Positions 14,323-23,003 of a stretch of DNA of 64,000 nucleotides are shown piece by piece. The notes below the pieces were generated by a model, which saw only the letters and a program-made list of their open reading frames with translations, was not told the origin of the DNA and ran no database searches. Source of the stretch: Saccharopolyspora oryzae. Lineage in GTDB: Bacteria; Actinomycetota; Actinomycetes; Mycobacteriales; Pseudonocardiaceae. Location: positions 62,001 to 126,000 of the forward strand of contig NZ_JAQGLA010000011.1 of NCBI RefSeq assembly GCF_027853915.1, given 5' to 3'. How positions within the stretch are numbered: the first letter of the stretch is position 1; the number at the start of each line of letters is the position of its first letter. Made by a program: the position numbers and the translations under genes.

Positions 14323-15549
14323 ATGGCGCACGACATCGTCCCCATCGAGCTCGGGCTGCCGCAGGGCGACGTCGTCACCCTGTGGGCGCCGCGCTGGCGC
14401 GAGGACGGCGAGGAGTGGGAAGCGTTCCTCGGACACGAGGACGACCTCTACGCGTTCCCCGACGCCGCGCACCTGGCAGCGTTCGTGCGCACCGCGAAGG
14501 AGCACGACCTCGACGACCACCCGGCGTGGCACGTGGTGCCCCAGCTCGCCGCCGAGGACCTGAACCCGGACGAGGACCACCAGTACGACCTGGTGGGCGT
14601 CCCGGAGCTGGTGGCCGAGCCGCTGGACACCTGGACCGTCGGCGAACTCGCCGACATCGTCGAGATCGCCCGCTCGCTGGCCGACGTCTGCGAGCTGGAC
14701 GCGGTGCACGAGGTGCTGGACTCGGCCGACGGCTTCGCCATCCTCGACCAGGGCACCTTCGCCTTCTCCGGCAAGGACGGGCAGCGCCGCTGGACCGAGC
14801 TGTGCAAGGTCGTCGTGGAGCGCTGGGACGAGGTCCTGGACGCCATCGACGCCGTCGTCACCACCCCGGAGGTGCCGGCCGACGCGGTCGCCGCCGCCGA
14901 GACCGAGCTCGCCGAGTCCTTGGAAGCCGACACCGAGGAGGAGGCGGACACCTCCGACGAGTCCGACGTGGACGAGATCGAAGAGGTCGAGCTCGGCTTC
15001 TGGAGCGAGGTCGGCATCGACCCGATCCGCATCATCACCAGCACCGGCGAGCACTACTCGCTGCGCTGCTACCTCGACGACGACCCGGTCTTCCTGGGCA
15101 GCGGCGGGAAGATCGACGTGTTCCCGAGCGCCCGCGCGCTGGCCCGGTTCGTCGCCGACGACGACGCGGTGTCCGGCACCGACCTGGAGCGGGTCTCGAC
15201 CTGGTCGCAGGTGCGGGACAAGGCCACCGCCGGTGAGCTCGAGGTCGAAGTCGACGACGACAACACCTACGTGCTGACCGGCCTGGACGCCGACCTCGGC
15301 AGCGGTCCGTCCGATGTGGACCCGACGCAGCTGGACCTGGCCGAGGAACTGCTGATGGACGCGGCGGCCTGGGCCGGCGACACCAGCGTCGAGCAGGCGC
15401 TGCAGCCGTCGGAGCGGCTCGGCTGGCTGGTCTCGTTCATCCTGCGCCCCAGCCCGAACCGGCTGCCCCCGAGCGGCCCGTTCGACACCGAGGTCGAATC
15501 CTGGCGCAAACTGGTCGAAGACCTGGAGGAGCGTTTCCGCTCGCACTGA
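14323..15549 (+). CDS. Acidic hypothetical protein (sometimes labelled primosomal protein)
   Basis: 408 residues, strongly acidic, with no catalytic motif I can identify. A low-complexity acidic linker near residues 196-224 (ESLEADTEEEADTSDESD) separates two related halves: each has a strand-rich segment (DVVTLWAPRWREDGEEWEAF versus GIDPIRIITSTGEHYSLRCY), followed by F(P)DAAHLAAFV versus FPSARALARFV. An internal duplication is therefore likely. Close relatives in actinobacterial genomes are, from memory, often annotated as primosomal protein without support. ATG at 14323 is chosen because GGAGGT precedes it; an upstream GTG at 14305 is less likely. A strong terminator follows. Confidence 0.8.
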   Translation: MAHDIVPIELGLPQGDVVTLWAPRWREDGEEWEAFLGHEDDLYAFPDAAHLAAFVRTAKEHDLDDHPAWHVVPQLAAEDLNPDEDHQYDLVGVPELVAEPLDTWTVGELADIVEIARSLADVCELDAVHEVLDSADGFAILDQGTFAFSGKDGQRRWTELCKVVVERWDEVLDAIDAVVTTPEVPADAVAAAETELAESLEADTEEEADTSDESDVDEIEEVELGFWSEVGIDPIRIITSTGEHYSLRCYLDDDPVFLGSGGKIDVFPSARALARFVADDDAVSGTDLERVSTWSQVRDKATAGELEVEVDDDNTYVLTGLDADLGSGPSDVDPTQLDLAEELLMDAAAWAGDTSVEQALQPSERLGWLVSFILRPSPNRLPPSGPFDTEVESWRKLVEDLEERFRSH

Positions 15550-15561
15550 CCCGAACTCGAG

Positions 15562-15598
15562 AAAGCGCGCACTTCTTCATCGGAGGTGCGCGCTTTTT
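15562..15598. terminator. Rho-independent terminator, convergent genes
   Basis: AAAGCGCGCACTTC pairs with GAGGTGCGCGCTTT around a 7-nt loop, with T5 after it on the + strand. It ends the acidic protein gene and may also serve the sigma factor gene from the other side. Confidence 0.85.
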
Positions 15599-15621
15599 CG
15601 GTTTCCGGGTTCGAACGGGGA

Positions 15622-16224
15622 TCAGGCGGCGGCCAGGAGTTCGCCGGGGGCGGCGAGGCGGCGCTGGGCCGGTTCGCCGCGGCAGACCTGGGTGTAGGCC
15701 TCGCGCAGGCCCTTCCGGGCGCGGTAGGTCAGCGCTGCCGCGCTGTTCCGGCTGATCCCGAAGTACCTGCCGACCTCCGCCGGGGTCTGCTTCTCCACCT
15801 CCACGCACCACAGCACGTGGCGCCAGCGGCGCGGGAGCCGGGAGAAGGCCTGCTTGACCAGGTTGCGCTCCAGCTCCGCCACCGCGGGATCGACGAACGG
15901 CAGGGTTTCGTCCAGGTGGGAGCCGTCGAGCTCGGCGGCCAGGAAGACGCGCCGATCACGGCTGCTGGCCGCGGCCGCGAGGTTCCGGATGGTGGTGAGC
16001 AGGTAGGCGCGGAAGGCGGTGACCGGTCCAGCACCGCGCTGGAGGACGTCGAGGATGTTGGCGAACGCCTCGGACACCAGGTCGTCCACATCGGCGGGGG
16101 TCGCCGCGACCTGCTTGGCCATGGTCCGCGCTGCGGCGCGGTGCCGGGCGTAGAGCTCGGCGAACGCTGCGGACGAGCCGGATCGAACCGCTTCGAGCAG
16201 TGTTCCGTCGTCGCCCGCGTACAT
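15622..16224 (-). CDS. ECF-like sigma-70 family RNA polymerase sigma factor
   Basis: 200 residues with sigma region 2 (AAFAELYARHRAAARTMAKQ...DVDDLVSEAFANILDVLQRG...RAYLLTTIRNLA) and sigma region 4 (LPRRWRHVLWCVEVEKQTPA EVGRYFGISRNSAAALTYRA). It would direct RNA polymerase to a small regulon. No anti-sigma gene is adjacent, unlike many ECF loci. About 25 residues follow region 4 and end LLAAA, without a recognised domain. GAGGGG precedes the ATG. A 12-bp inverted repeat lies in the leader (16246-16288), possibly for control. Confidence 0.88.
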   Translation of the reverse strand: MYAGDDGTLLEAVRSGSSAAFAELYARHRAAARTMAKQVAATPADVDDLVSEAFANILDVLQRGAGPVTAFRAYLLTTIRNLAAAASSRDRRVFLAAELDGSHLDETLPFVDPAVAELERNLVKQAFSRLPRRWRHVLWCVEVEKQTPAEVGRYFGISRNSAAALTYRARKGLREAYTQVCRGEPAQRRLAAPGELLAAA

Positions 16225-16245
16225 GGTTCCCCTCAGCCTTTGCAC

Positions 16246-16288
16246 CGGTGAGGGGCGCCGCCAAGGGGGTGGTCAACGCCCCTCACCG
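16246..16288. promoter_or_regulatory. Inverted repeat in the sigma-factor leader
   Basis: CGGTGAGGGGCG (16246-16257) and its exact complement (16277-16288) are 19 bp apart, ending 22 bp upstream of the sigma gene ATG. A TTGACC box lies in the loop on the minus strand. It could be an mRNA hairpin near the ribosome-binding site or a protein-binding dyad. Confidence 0.45.
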
Positions 16289-16396
16289 AATACGCCCCCG
16301 CTGCGAAAGATGTTCGCGAAACCGCTGGCATAGGACAAGATGGAATATTTCAGATAGTGATTCCTCCCAGGTGGGAAGGATTTCCGCGCTCGAAAG

Positions 16397-17166
16397 TCAC
16401 CCGACCGTGGGAAAGTCGCCGACGACCGCGACCGTCCTGGAGATCTCCCCGGCAGCCGTGCGCAACGGGTTCTCGAAGGAATCGGTGGCGGTGAGCTTGC
16501 GCGCCGGGAACGAAATCGCCAGCGTCATCGGCGAGGCGGTGCCCACGACCGGCGCGGCCATGCACGCCGTGCCGAGCGAGTACTCCTCCGAATCGGTGAC
16601 GACCGCGTTCTCCGGACCGTCAATCAATTCGTGGGTCCGGGTGATCGTGCGCGGGGTGAGGTCCGCCGGCGGGTAGCGGTCGAGGTGGTCCGCGCGCTCT
16701 TCCCGGCTCAGCCCGGACAGCAGGCACTTCCCGATCGCGGTGGCGTGCGCGGCTTCCTTGAAAGCGGCCCAGGTGTCCACCCGCGGGTTGCGCGGGCTGT
16801 CGACGATGTCGGCCACGACCACGTCACCCTCGTGGTAGTGGGCCAGGTAGACCGCCGCGTTCAAGTCGTCGCGGAGCTCGGTCATCACCGAGCGGATCCG
16901 GCTGCGCAGGACCTGGTCCTGCGCAGCCGAATGCAGCCCGGCGACCTGGGAACCGACGATGAACGCGCCGTCGTCCAGCTTCTCGAGGTAGCCCTCGTGG
17001 GCCAGGGTGCGCAGCAGGTGGTACGTGGTCGGCAGCGCAGCGCGATCCCGGTCCGCCTGGACAGGTTCTTCGCCGTGGTGCCGGACGGCTGCTCGCTCAC
17101 GGCCTCCAACAACCGAAGCGCGCGCTGCACCGACGTGATCAGCGTTGGCTCGCCACCCCGTGCCAC
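16397..17166 (-). pseudogene. IclR-family regulator, frameshifted by a 5-bp tandem duplication
   Basis: From the GTG at 17166 (GGGGAGGG upstream) the frame reads a normal IclR HTH start: PTLITSVQRALRLLEAVSEQ, then TAKNLSRRTGIAL. At 17034-17043 the plus-strand sequence AGCGC is doubled. After it the reading continues correctly only in another frame: LPTTYHLLRTLAHEGYLEKL, then the full effector domain (LNAAVYLAHYHEGDVVVADI; SLGTACMAAPVVG; PMTLAISFPARKLT). Removing five bases restores GIALPTTYHLLRTL. The rest is intact, so this is a recent inactivation, a phase-variable switch or a sequencing error. It lies downstream of add and in the same direction, and may have controlled nucleoside genes. 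Confidence 0.8.
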
Positions 17167-17293
17167 CGTGTCCCTCCCCGGGAGTCCCCGGCGCCGCTGT
17201 CCTCGCGCCTACCACGAATCGCGTTCAGGACTGGCAGTATCCAATGCCGCCGATCCGAACGCAGCACCTTATGCGCAAAAAGCGATGCAGCAA

Positions 17294-18382
17294 TTAGTCC
17301 AGCAGTGCTGCGTAGCCCGGCTTGATCACGTCGTTGATCAGCTCGAGGCGCTCGTCGAAGCCGAGGAACGACGACTTCATCGCGTTCACCGTGAACCACT
17401 GCATGTCCTCCCAGCCGTAGCCGAAGGCCTCGTGCAGCGCGGCGAACTCGCCCGACATCGAGCAGTGGCTCATCAGCCGGTTGTCGGTGTTCACCGTGAC
17501 GCGGAAGCGCAGCTTCGCCAGCAGCCCGATGGGGTGCTCGGCCATCGACTCGGCCGCCCCGGTCTGCAGGTTCGACGACGGGCACATCTCCAGCGGGATC
17601 CGCCGGTCCCGGACGTAGGACGCCAGACGGCCCAGGTGCACCGAGCCGTCCTCGTCGACCTTGATGTCGTCGACGATGCGGACGCCGTGCCCGAGCCGTT
17701 CCGCGCCGCAGTGCTGGATGGCTTCCCAGATCGACGGAAGCCCGAACGCCTCACCAGCGTGAATCGTGAAATGCGCGTTCTGCTGGCGCAGGTATTCGAA
17801 CGCGTCCAGGTTCCGGGTGGGCGGGAATCCCGCCTCCGGTCCGGCGATGTCGAAACCGACGACTTCCGCGTCCCGGTACCGGACCGCGAGCTCGGCGATT
17901 TCCAGCGACCGCGCATTCTGCCGCATGGCGCACAGCAAGGTACCGATTCGGATACGTTTTCCGGCGGCGGCTACGCGGCGTTCACCTTCCCGGAATCCGT
18001 CCTGGACGGCCTGCACGATCTGGTCGAGCGTCAGCCCGCCGTCCTGGAAGAGCTCCGGGGCGTAGCGCACCTCGGCGTAGACCACGCCGTCCTCGGCCAG
18101 GTCCTCGACGCACTCGGCCGCGACCCGGATCAGCGCCTCCTCCGTCTGCATCACCGCGACGGTGTGCGCGAAGGTCTCCAGGTACCGCTCCAGCGAGCCC
18201 GAATCCGCCGCAGCTTCGAACCATCGTCCCAGTTCAGCGGCGTTGTCGTGGGGCAGCTCGGAATACCCGGCAGCATGCGCCAGATCGATCACGGTCTGGG
18301 GCCGCAGGCCACCGTCGAGGTGGTCGTGCAGCAGTACCTTGGGCGCCTGCCGGATGGAGTTCAGGTTCACCGGAGTCGACAT
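17294..18382 (-). CDS. add: Adenosine deaminase
   Basis: Hydrolyses adenosine and deoxyadenosine to inosine and deoxyinosine in the cytoplasm. The 362-residue protein has the metal-binding HDHLDGG (H19, H21), the catalytic HAGE at 208-211, the [10 protein letters not shown] stretch, and the metal-site Asp region [11 protein letters not shown]. It is a standard bacterial Add by length and motifs. ATG at 18382. The broken IclR gene follows in the same direction. The deoA-cdd-importer block lies upstream, across the coiled-coil gene, so it belongs to the same salvage function though not the same transcript. Confidence 0.95.
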   Translation of the reverse strand: MSTPVNLNSIRQAPKVLLHDHLDGGLRPQTVIDLAHAAGYSELPHDNAAELGRWFEAAADSGSLERYLETFAHTVAVMQTEEALIRVAAECVEDLAEDGVVYAEVRYAPELFQDGGLTLDQIVQAVQDGFREGERRVAAAGKRIRIGTLLCAMRQNARSLEIAELAVRYRDAEVVGFDIAGPEAGFPPTRNLDAFEYLRQQNAHFTIHAGEAFGLPSIWEAIQHCGAERLGHGVRIVDDIKVDEDGSVHLGRLASYVRDRRIPLEMCPSSNLQTGAAESMAEHPIGLLAKLRFRVTVNTDNRLMSHCSMSGEFAALHEAFGYGWEDMQWFTVNAMKSSFLGFDERLELINDVIKPGYAALLD

Positions 18383-18706
18383 GCATCCACGTTACAGGGC
18401 GCCGATGGCCGCACCACGGACAGCTACCAGCGACAACCCCGCGAAAACTTCGGGAACAGCGGGTTTCCGGGGCGCACCGAACCGGACAACCGTCCCGCAA
18501 AACTCACTCGGACGGATCCCGAATACAACGCTTATCGCAGTGAACGGCGAGTCGGCTGGACTTTTCGGCGGAACAATGCTGCTCCAAATGGATCCATGCC
18601 CCGTCGGGTAATCACGCAATGTATCGGGGGGCGCCTGGGAACGCTGGAACAGAGTGGCTAGGCTCGGCGAGTCCTCATCCCCCCTCGACGAAGGACGCCC
18701 CTAGCC
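18383..18706. other. Intergenic region between divergent add and coiled-coil gene
   Basis: No gene seen. It must hold both promoters. TAGGCT at 18659-18664 is a possible -10 for the rightward gene. No clear operator or repeat was found. Confidence 0.5.
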
Positions 18707-19900
18707 GTGACCGAGAACATGTCGTTCGACCGCATGCGCAACATGCTCACGCGTGCGGCTGAGATCCGCGAGAGCGAACAACAGCAGATCTTCGACGCAC
18801 TGGACGAGATCCACGCCCGGCTCTCCCCGCTGGAGTCGCTGGGTTCCGTGCGGAAACGCCTGAGCGAGCTGCCGGACCGCACCGAAGTCAGCGTGCTGGC
18901 CGAACGACTCGACGAAGCGCTGGCCAAGCTCGAGGCGCACGACGGCTCGCTGCTCGAGCTGAAGGGCTCCGTCGACGGTCTGGTCGACAAGCTCGCCAAG
19001 CCCTTCGCCCAGCTGGACGGTCGGCTCGACGGAGTCGGCGGGCGGATGGACGGCGTGGTCGGCCGGATGGACGGCCTGGAGGACAAGCTCGGCCACATCC
19101 ACAAGCGCCTGGACGAGCTGGGGCTGCACCTGGACAAGCAGGACGGCCGCCTCGAGTCGCTGCCCGCGACGGTGCACGGCCCGGTCCGCGAGCGCATCGA
19201 CTCGCTGGAGACCAGCCTGCGCGGCCGCTTCGCCGAGATCGACGAGGGCGTCCACGAGCACCTCGACGGCACCCGCGAGGCCCTGCAGCGCGCGGTCACC
19301 GAGTCCACCGGCAACGCGCAGAACGCGCTGTCCGACGCCGTGGCCGGCACCCGCGACCAGATCGACGCCAAGCTGGACCAGCTCGCGGCCCGCCCGGCGG
19401 TGGACCCGACCGACAAGCTGGACAAGCTGGCCGACCGCCTGGGGCAGCTCACCGACCGGCTGGACCAGGTCACCGCGCGCCTCGACCAGGTCGAGGACAA
19501 CGTCAACACCCGCATCGACACCGTCGAGCAGGGCTTCACCAACCGCCTCGACACCGTCGAGGAAGGCGTCAAGACGGGTCTGGGCGACCTCGGCGGCACG
19601 CTGTCGAAGAACCTCACGCAGCTGTCGGGCACGCTCGCGTCCCGCCCGGACAGCGACTCGCTGAACGCCCTGGTCCGCGAGGCCAACGAGGAGAGCGAGC
19701 GGCGCCACGCCGGGCAGCTCGACGAGGCCATGGCCACCTTCGCCGAGCTGATCCTCGGCGGCAGCGCGCCGTCGGCCCCGCCGCCGCCCACCACGCTCCC
19801 CCGCCAGCAGCGCCGCGGCCGCTCCAAGAGCGCCAAGCGCGACACCACGGACAAGGCTCTGACCGACGGCGAAGAGGACTTCACCGCCGAGAGCGCCTGA
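18707..19900 (+). CDS. Coiled-coil protein of unknown function
   Basis: 397 residues, almost entirely long helices with heptad-like repeats of Leu and Asp (LDGRLDGVGGRMDGVVGRMD; LADRLGQLTDRLDQVTARLD; VNTRIDTVEQGFTNRLDTVE). It is probably a long dimeric or trimeric rod. The C-terminus changes to a Pro stretch (SAPSAPPPPTTLPRQQ) and a short basic patch (RRGRSKSAKR), which could bind a partner. No signal peptide or membrane segment. The GTG start has only a weak ribosome-binding site (AAGGA); ATG at 18719 is an alternative. It stands alone between add and deoA; the hairpin at 19911 follows. Role unknown. Confidence 0.8.
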   Translation: MTENMSFDRMRNMLTRAAEIRESEQQQIFDALDEIHARLSPLESLGSVRKRLSELPDRTEVSVLAERLDEALAKLEAHDGSLLELKGSVDGLVDKLAKPFAQLDGRLDGVGGRMDGVVGRMDGLEDKLGHIHKRLDELGLHLDKQDGRLESLPATVHGPVRERIDSLETSLRGRFAEIDEGVHEHLDGTREALQRAVTESTGNAQNALSDAVAGTRDQIDAKLDQLAARPAVDPTDKLDKLADRLGQLTDRLDQVTARLDQVEDNVNTRIDTVEQGFTNRLDTVEEGVKTGLGDLGGTLSKNLTQLSGTLASRPDSDSLNALVREANEESERRHAGQLDEAMATFAELILGGSAPSAPPPPTTLPRQQRRGRSKSAKRDTTDKALTDGEEDFTAESA

Positions 19901-19910
19901 TTCCAGGCTC

Positions 19911-19947
19911 TGCGCGGCGGCGCGGGTAGTGCCCGAGCCGCCGCGCA
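19911..19947. terminator. Bidirectional terminator-like hairpin
   Basis: TGCGCGGCGGC pairs with GCCGCCGCGCA, with an inner GGG/CCC pairing, in the 56 bp between the convergent coiled-coil and deoA genes. Confidence 0.65.
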
Positions 19948-19956
19948 TCAGCTGAG

Positions 19957-21240
19957 TCAGCTGTTCGCAGCCACTCGATCCAGGATCAGCGGCGTCGACG
20001 TCCGGTCGGCGCCGCTGATTTCGTATGCGCCGGCCAGTGCCTCTCTGGCGCCCGCGACGGTTTCGGGCCGGTCGGTGTGCAGTTCCAGCAGCGGCTGGCC
20101 AGCGCTGATCCGATCGCCCGGCTTGGCCAGGCACAGCACCCCGGCGGTGTGCTCGACGTCGTCCTCCTTGCGGGCCCGTCCCGCACCCAGCCGCCATGCC
20201 GCGATGCCCACCGCGAACGCGTCGAGCTCGGCGAGCACACCGCCCTCCGGCGCGGTGATCACGTCGACGTGCCGCGCGCGTGGCAGTTCCGCTTCGGGAT
20301 CTCCGCCCTGGGCCCGGATCATCCGGCACCACGAGTCGTAGGCACGACCATCCGACAAGACCTCCGCGGGGTCCACATCGGACAGTCCAGCGTGGTCGAG
20401 CATCTCGCGGGCCAGAGCGAGGGTCAGCTCCACGACGTCCGGTGGACCACCACCGCGCAGAACGTCCACTGCCTCGGCCACTTCCAGCGCATTGCCGACC
20501 GCGCGCCCCAACGGGACGGACATGTCGGTGATCAGCGCGCTGGTCCGCAACCCGTTCGCGGCACCGATCTCCACGAGCGCGGTGGCCAGGTCCCGCGCCT
20601 GGCCGGGTTCCTTCATGAAGGCGCCGGAGCCGCACTTGACGTCCAGCACCAGCGACTGCACGCCCTCGGCGATCTTCTTGCTCATGATGGAGCTGGCGAT
20701 CAGCGGGATCGACTCGACCGTGCCCGTCACGTCCCGCAGGGCGTAGAGCTTCCGGTCGGCCGGCGCCAAACCCTCCGTCGCCGCGCACACCACCGCGCCG
20801 ACGTCGTCGAGCTGCGCGCGGATCTCCTCGTCCGAGAGCTGCGCCCGCCACCCGGGGATCGACTCCAGCTTGTCGAGCGTGCCGCCGGTGTGCCCCAAAC
20901 CGCGCCCGGACAGCTGCGGCACGGCGGCACCGCACGCGGCGACCAGCGGGGTCAGCGGCAGGGTGATCTTGTCCCCGACGCCACCGGTGGAATGCTTGTC
21001 CACAGTGGGTTTTCGCACCCCGTCGAGCGCTAACACCTCACCGGAAGCGACCATCGCGGCGGTCCAGCGCGCGGTCTCCGCCGCCGTCATGCCGCGCAAC
21101 AGGATGGCCATCGCCAACGACGCCATCTGCTCGTCGGCGACCTGGCCGCGCGTGTAGGCGTCGACCACCCAGTCGATCTGCTCATCGCTGAGCCGCCCAC
21201 CATCGCGCTTCGCCCGGATCACATCAACCGCGGAATGCAT
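19957..21240 (-). CDS. deoA: Thymidine phosphorylase
   Basis: Phosphorolyses thymidine or deoxyuridine to the base and deoxyribose-1-phosphate. At 427 residues it has the usual length of the family, with the phosphate and nucleoside motifs KHSTGGVGDK at 82-91, SGRGLGHTGGTLDKLES, SSIMSKKIAEG and LDVKCGSGAFMK. The ATG at 21240 follows GGAGGT; the longer frame to 21300 is not needed. It is the last gene of the block bmp-ABC-permease-permease-cdd-deoA, 123 bp after cdd. Its product enters the DeoC route once isomerised to the 5-phosphate; no phosphopentomutase gene is in the window. Confidence 0.95.
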   Translation of the reverse strand: MHSAVDVIRAKRDGGRLSDEQIDWVVDAYTRGQVADEQMASLAMAILLRGMTAAETARWTAAMVASGEVLALDGVRKPTVDKHSTGGVGDKITLPLTPLVAACGAAVPQLSGRGLGHTGGTLDKLESIPGWRAQLSDEEIRAQLDDVGAVVCAATEGLAPADRKLYALRDVTGTVESIPLIASSIMSKKIAEGVQSLVLDVKCGSGAFMKEPGQARDLATALVEIGAANGLRTSALITDMSVPLGRAVGNALEVAEAVDVLRGGGPPDVVELTLALAREMLDHAGLSDVDPAEVLSDGRAYDSWCRMIRAQGGDPEAELPRARHVDVITAPEGGVLAELDAFAVGIAAWRLGAGRARKEDDVEHTAGVLCLAKPGDRISAGQPLLELHTDRPETVAGAREALAGAYEISGADRTSTPLILDRVAANS

Positions 21241-21363
21241 CCCAGCCACCTCCAGCTCGAAGAAACCCCTCGCATGTATAGAGGCGCGAACCCCTCCCAC
21301 AGATACATCCCGAACGAGTGATCTCCCCAGAAGTCCTGGTCAGAGCGGCAAATTCTGCCGCGC

Positions 21364-21741
21364 CTACAACTCGAAGGCGTCGGGGAGGACTTCGGTCATC
21401 GGGAGGATTCCTCGCGGGGTGTCGACCAGGCAGTCCGGGCCGCCCAGCTCCTGGAGGACCTGGCGGCAGCGGCCGCAGGGCATCAGGAGGTCCCCGGTGC
21501 CGCTCCGGCAGGCCACCGCGACGAAGCGGCCTCCTCCGGTCAGGCGGAGCTGACCGGCCATCGTGCACTCCGCGCACAGGGTGACGCCGTAGGAACCGTT
21601 CTCAACGTTGCAGCCGGTCACGACCCTGCCGTCGTCGCACAGGGCCGCCGCACCCACCTGCAGGTTCGAGTACGGGCAGTACGCCATCGATGCGGCCTTC
21701 ACCGCCTCCGCGCGCAGCAATTCCCAGTCCACTGCGGTCAC
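21364..21741 (-). CDS. cdd: Cytidine deaminase
   Basis: Converts cytidine and deoxycytidine to uridine and deoxyuridine. The 125-residue protein is the small tetrameric type: CNVENGSYGVTLCAE gives the zinc Cys56 and catalytic Glu58, and MPCGRC gives Cys89 and Cys92. The GTG start overlaps the stop of the upstream permease (TAGTG), so it is coupled to nucleoside uptake. deoA follows and can cleave the resulting pyrimidine deoxynucleosides. Confidence 0.95.
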   Translation of the reverse strand: MTAVDWELLRAEAVKAASMAYCPYSNLQVGAAALCDDGRVVTGCNVENGSYGVTLCAECTMAGQLRLTGGGRFVAVACRSGTGDLLMPCGRCRQVLQELGGPDCLVDTPRGILPMTEVLPDAFEL

Positions 21742-23003
21742 TAGTCCGCCCCTCTGCGGTACTGCAAGCCGTTCGCCGCAGGTGGTCGCAGCCGCTGCGA
21801 TGCTGCGCCCAGCACCACCAGCGTCACCAGGTGCGGGGTGTAGGCGGTGAGCTCCTCGGGCAGCGAATCGGTGTACCAGTACACCGAGTACATCACCGCC
21901 GCGGCGACCAGCGCGATACCGGCGGCGAACCAGCTGCGCCGCCACACCTGCACCGCCGCGACCACCACGAGCAGCAGCGTCGCACCGTAGAACAGCGCGT
22001 GCACGCTGGTCTCGCCGCTGCGCAGCTGCAGGCCGTCGGAGTAGCCGAAGAGCGCCGCGCCGCCGAGCAGACCGCCCGGGCGCCAGTTGCCGAAGATCAT
22101 CGCGGCCAGGCCGATGTAGCCGCGGTTGTTGGTCTGGCCCTCCAGGTAACCAGCCTGGCCGGGGTTGAGGATCAGCGCCGCACCACCGATCCCGGCCAGC
22201 GCGCCGGAGATGATGACCGCCAGGTACTTGTAGCGGTAGACGTTGACGCCCAGGGATTCGGCCGCGACCGGGTTCTCCCCGCAGGAGCGCAGGCGCAGGC
22301 CGAACGGCGAGCGCCACAGCAGCAGGTAGCTGGCGGGCACCAGCAGGTACGCCAGCATCGTCAGCGGCGAGACCTCGGTGACCAGACCGCCGAGGATGCC
22401 CGCGAGGTCCGAGATGCCCACCCGCTGCATGTCTTCGAGCTGTTCCAGCCAGGTGCCCAGCGGTTGCGCGGAGTAGGTGTCGAACTTCGGCACCATGGGC
22501 GATTCCCGCGGGTTCCGCGAGATCGGCTCGAACACCAGCGTCGACAGGTACTTCGCGATGCCCGCGCCGAGCAGGTTGATCGCCACACCGGACACGATGT
22601 GGTTGACGCCGAAGGACACCGTCGCGATCGCGTGCACCAGGCCGCCCAGCGCGCCGAACACGGCCGCCGCGACGAGCCCGGCGAGCGGTCCCCACTGGTA
22701 GCCGGCCCAGGCGCCGCCCCAGGTGCCGAGGATCATCATGCCCTCGAGGCCGATGTTGATGACCCCGGCGCGCTCGGCCCACAGGCCGCCCAGCGCGGCC
22801 AGCAGGATCGGGATGCCCAGGCGCACCGCGGACTGCACGGTGCCCGACGAGGTCAGCTGCGGCACGCCGGTCTGGTACGAGGCGATCGCCACCGCCGTGA
22901 ACGCGACGACCACCCAGAGCACGACGCGCGCCCAGCCGGGCATCGGGCGTCGAGCCGCCTTGTGCGAAGTCTTCTCCGGTTCGGTGCTCAGCGCGGTCGT
23001 CAT
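21741..23003 (-). CDS. Nucleoside ABC transporter permease (second)
   Basis: A 420-residue polytopic membrane protein of the BPD_transp_2 family found in BmpA/NupA-type importers: LGIPILLAALGGLWAERAGV NIGLEGMMILGTWGGAWAGY; FGVNHIVSGVAINLLGAGIA; and the coupling region FGLRLRSCGENPVAAESLGV. About ten hydrophobic segments are visible. It would pair with the preceding permease to form the channel. The start overlaps the first permease stop (ATGA) and the end overlaps cdd, so these genes are co-translated. The N-terminal ~25 residues are cytoplasmic. Confidence 0.92.
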   Translation of the reverse strand: MTTALSTEPEKTSHKAARRPMPGWARVVLWVVVAFTAVAIASYQTGVPQLTSSGTVQSAVRLGIPILLAALGGLWAERAGVINIGLEGMMILGTWGGAWAGYQWGPLAGLVAAAVFGALGGLVHAIATVSFGVNHIVSGVAINLLGAGIAKYLSTLVFEPISRNPRESPMVPKFDTYSAQPLGTWLEQLEDMQRVGISDLAGILGGLVTEVSPLTMLAYLLVPASYLLLWRSPFGLRLRSCGENPVAAESLGVNVYRYKYLAVIISGALAGIGGAALILNPGQAGYLEGQTNNRGYIGLAAMIFGNWRPGGLLGGAALFGYSDGLQLRSGETSVHALFYGATLLLVVVAAVQVWRRSWFAAGIALVAAAVMYSVYWYTDSLPEELTAYTPHLVTLVVLGAASQRLRPPAANGLQYRRGAD

